From contig JBKPDT010000290.1 of assembly GCA_046728035.1 (NCBI GenBank), positions 1-12,289 on the forward strand: 12,289 bases of DNA, given 5' to 3'. The notes below the pieces were generated by a model, which made no database searches, was not told where the DNA came from, and saw only the letters and a list, made by a program, of their open reading frames with translations. How positions within the stretch are numbered: position 1 is the stretch's first letter; each line of letters begins with the position of its first letter. Made by a program: the position numbers and the translations under genes. This document shows positions 6,184 to 12,289 of this stretch, one piece after another. Origin of the DNA: DASRWT01 sp046728035 (GTDB lineage: Bacteria > Methylomirabilota > Methylomirabilia > Rokubacteriales > CSP1-6).

Positions 6184-9100
6184 GAGTCGCCTCCTGTGGC
6201 GATGGGATGGGCCGCCGCGGCGGGCAGCGCGATGCGGACGCGGGTGCCGCGTCCGGGCGCGCTTTCGACGGTGATGTCACCGGCGTGGAGATCCACGATC
6301 TTCTTCACGATGGACATGCCGAGCCCGGTGCCGGAGGGCTTGGTGGTGAAGAACGGCAGGAAGATCTTCTCGCGATCCTCCGGTCGGATCCCCGCGCCGG
6401 TGTCCGACACCTCCACCACGACGCGTTCCCCCTCCGCGTGCAGCGAGACCTCGACGCGGCCGCCGTCGGCGCGCGCGCCAAAGGCCTCCAGCGCGTTCTG
6501 AAGCACGTTGGCGAAGACCTGGCGGAGCTTCTGACCGTCCCCCAGCGCGACGGCGTCGCGTGCGACCGGGCCATAGGCGACGGTGATGCCCCGCGCCCGC
6601 CCGTCCCCCACCGCCGCCTCCACCACCGGGTCGAGAATGCGCACGACCTCGTATTCCGCCCGCTCGAGCCGGGTATCGCGCGTGTAGTCGAGGAGGCTGT
6701 TGATGATGCCCTCGATCTCCGCGATGCCGGCGAGGATGGCCCGCGCCATCTCCTGGGACAGGGGGCGGCCGTCGAGGTCCTCGGACGACAGGAGGCGCGT
6801 CGCCATCTTGATGCCGCCCAGCGGGTTCCGGATCTCGTGCGCCACCCCCGCCGCCATCTCCCCGAGGGAGGCGAGCTTCTCGCGCTGCACGAGCCGGCGC
6901 TCGGTCTCCACCTGCTCGGTGAGATCGCGCAGGACGCCCACCGTGCCCATGAGCTGGCCGCGGGCGTCGAAGATGCACCGCACCGCGAGGTGGGCGGGGA
7001 ACGCTTGCCCGCGACGCGTCCAGCCCGTCACCTGTCCGCTCCAGCCCGCCCCCTGCTCCACCGCGCGCGCGATGGCCGGCCCCACGCGCCGTCGGTCTTC
7101 GGGGCCGACCAGGTCCGCGGTGGCCCGGCCGGGAAAGTCCCGCTCGCGGTACCCGAGGAGCCGCCGCCCCGCCGGGTTCATGGTGACGAGGCGGCCGTTG
7201 ACGTCCGCGGTGAAGATGCAGTCGTCCACGCTCTGGACGACGGACGCGAGCAGACGCTCGCCGCGCCGCAGCTCCTCTTCCGTCTCCTTGAGGGATTCCT
7301 GCATCTTGTGGAAGGAAGCCACCAGCTGCTGGGCCTCATCCTTGGAGATGGTGAAGCGGTCCTCGACGATCATGCGGGCGGCGGCGGCGCCCAGGGGGGC
7401 GGCGAGGAGCCGCTCGAAGCGAATGCGCAGCTCGAGGAGCTCGGGGACGGACAGCTCGGCGGGCGACTTCCCGCCGAAGAGCTCGCGGATGATCGCCCGC
7501 GCCTGCTCCTCGCCCACGAAGTGGTGCACGAGCCGTTCGATCTCCTTGGGCGAGAGGATGCCGGGCGCGCCGGCGCCGCCCTTGTCGTCGCCGCGCGCCC
7601 CCACGAAGGCGGCCGCCTGGGCCCGCTCGTCGGCGCGCGGCTCGGTGAGCAGCGACACCGTGACGAAGAGGCCGAGATTGAAGAACAGCGACCAGAACAC
7701 CCCGTGGCTCAGGGGGTCGAGGCCGGTGAGGCCGAGGAACGCGGTGGGTCGGAGGATGCCGACGCCGAGCGGGCCGTCGGCGAGGAACGACTGAGACAGG
7801 GCCCCCTCCTTCCCGAGGGCGGGGATGATGAGGGTGTAGAACCACATGAAGAAACCCGCCGAGATTCCGGCGAAGGCGCCCCGCCGGTTGCCGCGAGGCC
7901 AGTAGAGGCCGAGGAGGATGGCGGGTGCGCACTGGCTCACCGCCACGAAGGACAAGAGCCCCATCTCCACGAGGAGCAGCTGGCCGTGCTCCATCCGGGC
8001 CCACACGAAGCCGAGCGCGACCACCCCCAGCATGGCGAGGCGCGTGTAGAGGAGCGTGATCCAGTAGACGTCCTCGAGGGCCCGGCGCCGCAGCAGGATG
8101 GGGAGGATCACGTCGTTGGTGATCATCTTGGACAGCGCCAGCGAGTCCACCACGATCATGGCGGTGGCGGCGGAGAAGCCCCCCAGGAATACCACCACCG
8201 AGATGAGGTGGCTGTCGAAGTGCAATGGGAGCCGGAGGATGAAGGAATCCGCGGTGGCGCCCGCCGCCGGGAAGGTGGCGAGCCCGGCCAGCGCGATGGG
8301 AAGCACGAAGAGGTTGATCAGGAGTAGGTAGAGGGGAAAGGACCAGGACACCGCGCGCACGTCGCGCTCGTGGGGATTCTGCACCACCAGCACGTGAAAC
8401 TGCCGCGGCAGGAACATGACCGCCAGCATCGAGATCACCAGCATGGCCGTCCAGCGCGAGTAGGAGGCGGTGGTGGGCTGGTCGAGGGTGAGCAGGCGCG
8501 ACCACTCCGGGTGGGCGGCGGCGCGGCCGAAGAGGTCGCCGAGGCCCCCGAAGAGGCCCCAGGTGACGTACACCCCCACCAGCAGGAAGGCCACCAGCTT
8601 CACCACGGACTCCACCGCGACGGCGGTCATGAGCCCGGTCTGCTGCTTGGTGAAGTCGAGGTTCCGCGCGCCGAAGAGGATGCCGAAGAGGGCGAGGGTG
8701 GCGGCGACCAGGAGCGTAGGGTCGAACGCGTCGAGCACGGAGGCTTCGCGCAGGATCATGGTGAAGGAGACGGAGACCGCCTTCAGCTGCAGCGCGATGT
8801 AGGGGATCATCCCGCCCACCACGAGCAGGGCCACCAGCATGCCGAGGGGGGCCGACTTGCCATAGCGGCTCGAGATGAAGTCCGAGATGGAAGTGATCCG
8901 CTGCTCCTTGGCCACCCGAACGAGCTTGCGCAGGAGGACGGGCCAGAGGAGGGCGACGCAGGCGGGACCGAGGTAGATGGTGAGGAACTCGAGGCCGCGA
9001 TTGGCGGCCAGCCCCACGCTCCCGTAGAAGGTCCAGGCGGTGCAGTACACGGAGGCGGCTAGGACGTAGGTCACCGTGCGCGCCCGCCCGCGCGACAGCC

Positions 9101-9194
9101 ATCGGGAGCCCGCCTCCGCGGCGGTGGCGACCACGAAGAGGAACACGAGGTAGCCGAGGACGATGCCGAGGAGCCCACCCTGGGAGAGCGACAT
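6180..9194 (-). CDS. Transporter-fused sensor histidine kinase, SSS-STAC-PAS-HisKA-HATPase, CbrA-like
   Basis: A 1004-aa inner-membrane kinase in which a sodium/solute symporter domain is joined to a two-component sensor. Residues about 1-530 form the SSS domain of some 13 helices, including YLGPACVALLWPVLLRKL and ITSISDFISSRYGKS. Residues about 545-635 fit the STAC linker (LSPKEIERLVHHFVGEEQAR, then RFERLLAAPLGAAAARMIV). A short coiled coil leads to a PAS domain about 643-767 (C659 in DDCIFTADVNG). The dimerisation/phospho-acceptor domain has H786 in GVAHEIRNPLGG. The ATPase carries the N-box FANVLQNALEAF, then SDTGAGIRPEDREKIFLPFF and GTGLGMSIVKKI. There is no C-terminal receiver domain, which separates it from CrbS/MxtR. 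The ATG at 9194 shares one base with the upstream TGA. A start 58 codons earlier is rejected because it overlaps that gene with Arg/Pro-rich sequence. In pseudomonads CbrA both binds or transports histidine and controls carbon/nitrogen use; the ligand here is unknown. Confidence 0.94.
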   Translation of the reverse strand: MSLSQGGLLGIVLGYLVFLFVVATAAEAGSRWLSRGRARTVTYVLAASVYCTAWTFYGSVGLAANRGLEFLTIYLGPACVALLWPVLLRKLVRVAKEQRITSISDFISSRYGKSAPLGMLVALLVVGGMIPYIALQLKAVSVSFTMILREASVLDAFDPTLLVAATLALFGILFGARNLDFTKQQTGLMTAVAVESVVKLVAFLLVGVYVTWGLFGGLGDLFGRAAAHPEWSRLLTLDQPTTASYSRWTAMLVISMLAVMFLPRQFHVLVVQNPHERDVRAVSWSFPLYLLLINLFVLPIALAGLATFPAAGATADSFILRLPLHFDSHLISVVVFLGGFSAATAMIVVDSLALSKMITNDVILPILLRRRALEDVYWITLLYTRLAMLGVVALGFVWARMEHGQLLLVEMGLLSFVAVSQCAPAILLGLYWPRGNRRGAFAGISAGFFMWFYTLIIPALGKEGALSQSFLADGPLGVGILRPTAFLGLTGLDPLSHGVFWSLFFNLGLFVTVSLLTEPRADERAQAAAFVGARGDDKGGAGAPGILSPKEIERLVHHFVGEEQARAIIRELFGGKSPAELSVPELLELRIRFERLLAAPLGAAAARMIVEDRFTISKDEAQQLVASFHKMQESLKETEEELRRGERLLASVVQSVDDCIFTADVNGRLVTMNPAGRRLLGYRERDFPGRATADLVGPEDRRRVGPAIARAVEQGAGWSGQVTGWTRRGQAFPAHLAVRCIFDARGQLMGTVGVLRDLTEQVETERRLVQREKLASLGEMAAGVAHEIRNPLGGIKMATRLLSSEDLDGRPLSQEMARAILAGIAEIEGIINSLLDYTRDTRLERAEYEVVRILDPVVEAAVGDGRARGITVAYGPVARDAVALGDGQKLRQVFANVLQNALEAFGARADGGRVEVSLHAEGERVVVEVSDTGAGIRPEDREKIFLPFFTTKPSGTGLGMSIVKKIVDLHAGDITVESAPGRGTRVRIALPAAAAHPIATGGDS

Positions 9195-9394
9195 CAGGAC
9201 AGGTCCTCCGGCCGCGGACGCCGCCCCTCGACGACGAGGACGGCCACGATGGCCACCCAGACGCCGAAGAGGTACAGGAGGAGAGCGGGCACGCCGAAAA
9301 GGAGGATGGGGCGGTTCGCGATGGACAAGAGCGGCCAGAGCAGGCAGGCCCCGAAGAGGAGGAAGCAAGCGACCAGGCGCTCCGTGGCCCTCAT
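9194..9394 (-). CDS. Small two-helix membrane protein, CbrX-like
   Basis: A 66-aa protein with two hydrophobic helices, about residues 5-26 (ERLVACFLLFGACLLWPLLS) and 30-54 (ILLFGVPALLLYLFGVWVAI), ending in a basic/acidic tail EGRRPRPEDLS. It is the first gene of the kinase operon, and its TGA overlaps the kinase ATG (TGATG). As I recall, pseudomonad cbrA is also preceded by a small overlapping membrane ORF called cbrX, with translational coupling; the match here is by position, size and topology, not by alignment. A likely role is to set translation of the kinase or to associate with it. The ATG at 9394 sits directly behind a strong -10 element with no room for a normal ribosome binding site, so the message may start almost at the initiation codon. 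Confidence 0.82.
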   Translation of the reverse strand: MRATERLVACFLLFGACLLWPLLSIANRPILLFGVPALLLYLFGVWVAIVAVLVVEGRRPRPEDLS

Positions 9395-9406
9395 GGGCGT
9401 GGCCGG

Positions 9407-9435
9407 ATTATAGGGAAGCCGGGCGGCGCCGACAA
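9407..9435 (-). promoter_or_regulatory. Sigma-70 promoter of the cbrX-like/kinase/regulator operon, near-leaderless
   Basis: On the minus strand TTGTCG (9435-9430) and a perfect TATAAT (9412-9407) are 17 bp apart. Transcription would start about 9400, only 5-6 nt before the ATG at 9394, so the message would be leaderless or nearly so. The -35 lies just beyond the stop of the PF13769 gene (9449), showing that the operon is separately transcribed. This is the best core promoter in the window. Confidence 0.65.
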
Positions 9436-9448
9436 GGCACGGCCCTCG

Positions 9449-9754
9449 TCATCGCGGTGGGGGAAAGCCAGGGGGGCCGGTGAAGCGGCGCAGCACCAGA
9501 TCCTGGAAGCCGTCCTCGAGCTCCGCCGCCACCGCGGCGGCGACCTCCTCGGGGCTTCCCGCCCGCTCGGCGTCGGGATCCTGCGCCCACCCTTCCAGGT
9601 ACGCGTCGCTCTCGGTGGCGCCATCGCGCATGGCCACCGCATCGATCAGGTCCTGAAAGCGCGCCGACAGCGAGACGCGCACGGTGGCCCCCGCCCCCTC
9701 CGCCTCGACGAGAGAGGGAATGTCCTTCCAGCGCAGGACCCGGTACCGGGCCAC
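9449..9754 (-). CDS. PF13769 ("virulence factor" family) protein
   Basis: A 101-aa soluble protein that matches the small family labelled virulence factor in Pfam (PF13769). The signature N-terminus MARYRVLRWKDIPSLVEAEG is followed by VSLSARFQDLIDAVAMR and SDAYLEGWAQ. An acidic helical region (SPEEVAAAVAAELEDGFQDL) and a Pro-rich end complete it. The start codon is GTG at 9754, chosen because it gives the family N-terminus MARYRV; there is no strong ribosome binding site. Despite the name, no virulence role is supported. My recollection is that relatives often sit beside corrinoid/tetrahydrofolate methyltransferase genes, and here it is divergent, across 114 bp, from a UroD/MtaA-type protein. 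That makes a role in one-carbon methyl transfer a reasonable inference. It is followed by the kinase operon, which has its own promoter. Confidence 0.75.
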   Translation of the reverse strand: MARYRVLRWKDIPSLVEAEGAGATVRVSLSARFQDLIDAVAMRDGATESDAYLEGWAQDPDAERAGSPEEVAAAVAAELEDGFQDLVLRRFTGPPGFPPPR

Positions 9755-9819
9755 GGCCCTCAGGCCCCCCGCGTGTCTCGTATCATGCCGCCCATTCTAT
9801 CCAAAACCCTCGCCCTGCC

Positions 9820-9848
9820 TTGACAAAGGTGCAGCGCCCCCGTACCTT
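9820..9848 (+). promoter_or_regulatory. Candidate sigma-70 promoter of the DUF169-UroD gene
   Basis: A perfect TTGACA (9820-9825) is followed after 17 bp by TACCTT (9843-9848), a weak -10 matching 3 of 6 bases. Transcription would start about 9855, leaving a 14-nt leader that holds the ribosome binding site GGGAGGA 7 nt before the ATG at 9869. The weak -10 suggests low basal activity or an activator. Confidence 0.45.
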
Positions 9849-9868
9849 CCGGAACGGGAGGACCATCC

Positions 9869-11713
9869 ATGATCGATGTGAAGACGGCGGACCGCGAGCT
9901 GCAGACCTATATCCGCCCGCAGACCTTCCCCGTCGCGATCCGGATGCTCAAGCCCGGCGAGCCCATTCCCGAGCGCGCCCGCCGGCCTGCGCGCGACTTC
10001 AAGAAGCTCAGCATGTCTTGCCAGGTCATCGACATGGCGCGGCGCTACGGCTGGATGATCGCGCTGACCCGCGAGGACCACATCTGCTCTCTCGGCATCA
10101 CCGCCATCGGCTTCGACAAGGCCTTGCCCATCTACAACGTGGGCACGCTGTGCGAGGGCATGTACACCGAGACCAAGGCCGCGGGCGCCCGCTCCGAGGC
10201 CGCCATCGACAAGTTCGCTCCCGGAGAGTACGAGACCCTCCTCGTCGCGCCGCTCGACCGCGCCGTCTTCGAGCCGCATCTCGTCTGCGTCTACGCCAAT
10301 CCCGCCCAGGTGATGCGGCTCACCCAGGCCGCGCTGTGGAAGCGGGGGGGCCGTCTCACCTCGTCCTTCGAGGGTCGTGCGGTGTGCGCCGACATCATCG
10401 TCACCACCATGAAGACGGGCGAGCCCCAGGTGATCCTTCCCTGCTCCGGCGACCGGATCTTCGGCCAGACCCAGGATCACGAGATGGCCTTCGCGATCCC
10501 GTGGGATCGGATGGAGGAGATCGTCGAGGGCCTGCGCGGCACCCACAACGGCGGGATCCGCTACCCGATCACCCAGTTCATGGAGTACGAGGCCAAGCTG
10601 CCGCCGCGGTACATGGAGGTGAACAAGCTCTGGGACGCGGAGAAGGGCAAGGTCGCCCTGACCAACCGCGACCGCGTGGTCGCCGCGTACCGGCGCTCCT
10701 TCTCGGACCGCGTACCCGTCTACCCCATCGTGGCCTCGTTCGCGGGAACGCTCGACGGGCTGAGCATCGAGGAGTACTGCACCAACCCCGTCAAGGCCAT
10801 CACCGCCATGATGAACTACTACGAGCGCTACCAGCCGGACGTGGTGCTCGCGTACAACGACCTCGCCAAGGAGGCGGAGGCCTTCGGCTGCGGCGTGAAG
10901 TATTCCGATTACGTGGTGCCGTCGATCGAGACCCACGTGCTCGAGGACAAGGCCGCGCTCGCGCGGCTCGCGATGCCCGATCCCGCGAAGACCGCCCGGC
11001 TGCCCGGCTTCCTCGAGCAGTGCGAGGCGCTCGTCAAGGCCAAGCCTCCCGCCGCGACGGGGGCGGTGGCGGTGGGACCGTGGACCATCGCCATGCTGCT
11101 GCGCAACCCGGAGATGATGCTGCTCGACACCTTCGAGGACCCGCAGTTCATCCACGACCTCATGCGGATCACCACGGACTTTTCCAAGGCGTGGGGCGAG
11201 GCCATCGTCAAGACGGGGATCGGGCTCTCCTACTCGGAGCCAACCGCCTCCATCAGTCTGATCTCGCCCGACAACTACCGCGAGTTCATCGCGCCCTACC
11301 ACAAGGAGCTCGTGGAGCACTTCAAGGCCAGGAAGGTGGGCGTGACCACCCACATCTGCGGCACGACCTACCCGATCTACGAGGACCTCATCGCCTGTGG
11401 TTTCACCACTATCTCGTTTGATCTGGACCAGCAGGCCGACCCCACGCTCCACGTGGACCAGCTCGCGCGCTTCATGGAGGTCGCCAAGGGGCGCGCAGTG
11501 GCGATCGGGAACGTGGACGCCACCCGGTTCGAGAAGACGACCCGCGAGGAGATGGAGGCCGACGTGCGGCGCTGCATCGACGTGGCCGCCCGCCACTCCG
11601 GCTTCATCCTGTCCACTTCGTGCGAGATCCCGCCGCGCTCGAACCCGGAGATCGTCAAGTGGTTCATGGACGCGGCCCACGACTACGGCCGCTACGAGCG
11701 CATCCTCGGCTGA
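9869..11713 (+). CDS. DUF169-UroD/MtaA fusion, probable corrinoid-linked methyltransferase
   Basis: A 614-aa cytoplasmic protein made of two parts. Residues about 15-235 match DUF169 (COG2043): CQVIDMARRYGWMIAL, then ICSLGITAIGF, YANPAQVMRLTQAAL, and PCSGDRIFGQTQDHEMAFAIP; cysteines lie at 51, 73, 95, 140, 173 and 192. Residues about 261-614 form a uroporphyrinogen decarboxylase (TIM-barrel) domain. It begins ALTNRDRVVAAYRRSF and has DVVLAYNDLAKEAEAFGCGV. The methylcobamide:CoM methyltransferase (MtaA/MtbA) zinc ligands seem conserved as H495-X-C497 (THICGTTYP) and C585 (STSCEIPPRSNPE). This, with the weak match to haem-pathway UroD, favours methyl transfer from a corrinoid protein or related demethylation over haem synthesis. 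Substrate and acceptor are unknown. The ATG has GGGAGGA 7 nt upstream. The gene ends before a long palindrome (11735-11762). Confidence 0.85.
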   Translation: MIDVKTADRELQTYIRPQTFPVAIRMLKPGEPIPERARRPARDFKKLSMSCQVIDMARRYGWMIALTREDHICSLGITAIGFDKALPIYNVGTLCEGMYTETKAAGARSEAAIDKFAPGEYETLLVAPLDRAVFEPHLVCVYANPAQVMRLTQAALWKRGGRLTSSFEGRAVCADIIVTTMKTGEPQVILPCSGDRIFGQTQDHEMAFAIPWDRMEEIVEGLRGTHNGGIRYPITQFMEYEAKLPPRYMEVNKLWDAEKGKVALTNRDRVVAAYRRSFSDRVPVYPIVASFAGTLDGLSIEEYCTNPVKAITAMMNYYERYQPDVVLAYNDLAKEAEAFGCGVKYSDYVVPSIETHVLEDKAALARLAMPDPAKTARLPGFLEQCEALVKAKPPAATGAVAVGPWTIAMLLRNPEMMLLDTFEDPQFIHDLMRITTDFSKAWGEAIVKTGIGLSYSEPTASISLISPDNYREFIAPYHKELVEHFKARKVGVTTHICGTTYPIYEDLIACGFTTISFDLDQQADPTLHVDQLARFMEVAKGRAVAIGNVDATRFEKTTREEMEADVRRCIDVAARHSGFILSTSCEIPPRSNPEIVKWFMDAAHDYGRYERILG

Positions 11714-11734
11714 GCGTCGAGGCTGACATGCGAA

Positions 11735-11762
11735 GGGCGCGGTGGGAATTCCCACCGCGCCC
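11735..11762. terminator. 28-bp perfect palindrome, probable bidirectional terminator
   Basis: Each arm is GGGCGCGGTGGGAA or its complement, giving a 14-bp self-complementary stem when the central AATT forms the loop. It lies between the convergent stops at 11713 (plus) and 11787 (minus), 21 and 24 nt away. Neither side is followed by a T-tract, so it is not a textbook Rho-independent terminator, but a stem this stable between convergent genes most likely ends or protects both transcripts. The centre contains GAATTC. Confidence 0.7.
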
Positions 11763-11786
11763 GTGGAGTCTCTGGCTGAGTCCGTC

Positions 11787-12173
11787 CTACCAGCGGAAGG
11801 GCTTCTTGGAGGGCGGCACGCCGTAGGCGCCCCGATCACCGCCCCCGCCCCCGGGACCGCGACCGCCACCCGGCCGGCCTCCGCGTCCGCCCCCACCGCG
11901 TGGCCCGCCACCGCCGCCGCCCGCCGGACGCGGATTGGAGACGTTGACGGTGAGCTTGCGCCCGTCCAGCTCCTTGCCGTTCAGCTCGGCGATGGCCCGC
12001 TGGGCCTCCTCCGCCGTCGCCATCTCGACGAAACCGAAGCCTCGCGACTGTCCGGAGAACTTGTCGGTGACCACCGATGCCGACTCCACCGTCCCGCACT
12101 GCGCGAAGTATTCCCGAAGCGTCTCGCTCGTCGTGGAGTAGGACAGACCGCCCACGTACAGTTTCGCAGCCAT
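11787..12173 (-). CDS. RNA-binding protein with one RRM domain and Gly-rich tail
   Basis: A 128-aa single-RRM protein of the bacterial/cyanobacterial Rbp type, expected to bind single-stranded RNA in the cytoplasm. The RRM spans residues about 3-80. RNP2 is KLYVGGL (4-10) and RNP1 is RGFGFVEM (44-51), with aromatic residues Y6, F46 and F48 in the RNA-contact positions. A helix SETLREYFAQCG and the region EEAQRAIAELNGKELDGRKL follow the usual beta-alpha-beta pattern. Residues about 84-117 are a low-complexity Gly/Arg/Pro linker of RGG-like character, ending KKPFRW. The ATG has AAGGAG upstream with about 7 nt spacing. Such proteins are often cold-responsive; nothing in this sequence proves that. 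The target RNA is unknown. It converges on the UroD-fusion gene across the palindrome at 11735-11762. Confidence 0.93.
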   Translation of the reverse strand: MAAKLYVGGLSYSTTSETLREYFAQCGTVESASVVTDKFSGQSRGFGFVEMATAEEAQRAIAELNGKELDGRKLTVNVSNPRPAGGGGGGPRGGGGRGGRPGGGRGPGGGGGDRGAYGVPPSKKPFRW

Positions 12174-12289
12174 GTGGATCTCCTTGGGGCGACCGCTCGA
12201 TTCTGACGCAGGCTCCGCAGCGCGGAGACGCTCACCGTCGCCAGGGCTGGTGAGTCGGACAACCCGCCGTAGTGTACACCATGCCCCCG
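12174..12289 (-). other. Leader/upstream region of the RRM gene, to the right edge
   Basis: No gene is visible here. Besides the ribosome binding site, the minus strand holds a hairpin with arms CTCCGC and GCGGAG and a 3-nt loop (12213-12227), about 40 nt before the ATG. TACACT near 12270-12275 could be a -10, giving a leader of about 90 nt, but a matching -35 would be at or beyond the edge. Suggestive only. Confidence 0.3.

Noticed and set aside
6207..8327. 706-codon open frame on the plus strand opposite the kinase
   Set aside because: It lies antisense to the conserved kinase coding sequence. The product is low-complexity, rich in Glu, His, Gly and Arg, and has no family features.
6180..9368. 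Longer kinase starting 58 codons upstream of 9194
   Set aside because: The extra segment is Arg/Pro-rich, overlaps the CbrX-like gene in another frame and replaces a clean TGATG coupling. Family members begin close to the first membrane helix.
9797..11911. 704-codon open frame on the minus strand opposite the DUF169-UroD gene
   Set aside because: It is an antisense shadow with Arg/His/Val-biased sequence. It would also overlap the RRM gene and span the 28-bp palindrome.

Overview
This is an approximately 12.3 kb stretch of G+C-rich bacterial DNA, roughly two thirds G+C by eye. It is densely packed with ordinary housekeeping and accessory genes. I see no mobile element, CRISPR array, tRNA or rRNA. 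The gene families (CbrA/CbrB-like sensor pair, VC_2705-type symporter with its DUF4212 partner, AMP-forming acetyl-CoA synthetase, DUF169 fused to a UroD-fold protein, PF13769 protein, Gly-rich RRM protein) suggest a free-living Gram-negative soil or subsurface organism. The Rokubacteria/Methylomirabilota lineage or a relative is my guess. That assignment is inferred from gene style and not proven.

Left part (1-2742). A two-gene minus-strand operon encodes a small DUF4212 membrane subunit and a sodium:solute symporter that runs off the left edge. A sigma-54-type promoter sits upstream (976-991), and behind it is a 10-bp inverted repeat that could be a terminator or an enhancer dyad. Next come a 117-aa protein of unknown function (minus) and a divergent NhaD/CitMHS_2-like ion transporter (plus). 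The transporter ends three bases from the stop of acs.

Centre (2746-9435, all minus). In transcription order there is a 66-aa two-helix membrane protein, a 1004-aa SSS-STAC-PAS histidine kinase, an NtrC-family sigma-54 activator, and acetyl-CoA synthetase. The first three overlap by 1 and 4 nt, and acs follows after 81 nt. A near-consensus sigma-70 promoter with an almost leaderless start precedes the set. The layout matches CbrX-CbrA-CbrB of pseudomonads. The gene order suggests a circuit in which a transporter-like kinase senses a small carbon source, the activator drives sigma-54 promoters including the symporter operon, the symporter imports a carboxylate such as acetate, and Acs activates it to acetyl-CoA. 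The carboxylate identity is inference.

Right part (9449-12289). A PF13769 protein (minus) is divergent from a 614-aa fusion of DUF169 with a UroD/MtaA-type methyltransferase domain that keeps a His-X-Cys...Cys zinc triad. This pair hints at corrinoid or one-carbon methyl transfer. A 28-bp perfect palindrome separates it from a convergent RRM RNA-binding protein with a Gly-rich tail, whose leader runs to the right edge.

The most noteworthy items are the likely self-contained sense/uptake/activation module with a sigma-54 site, and the DUF169-UroD fusion. Nothing in the window looks like a wholly unknown system.
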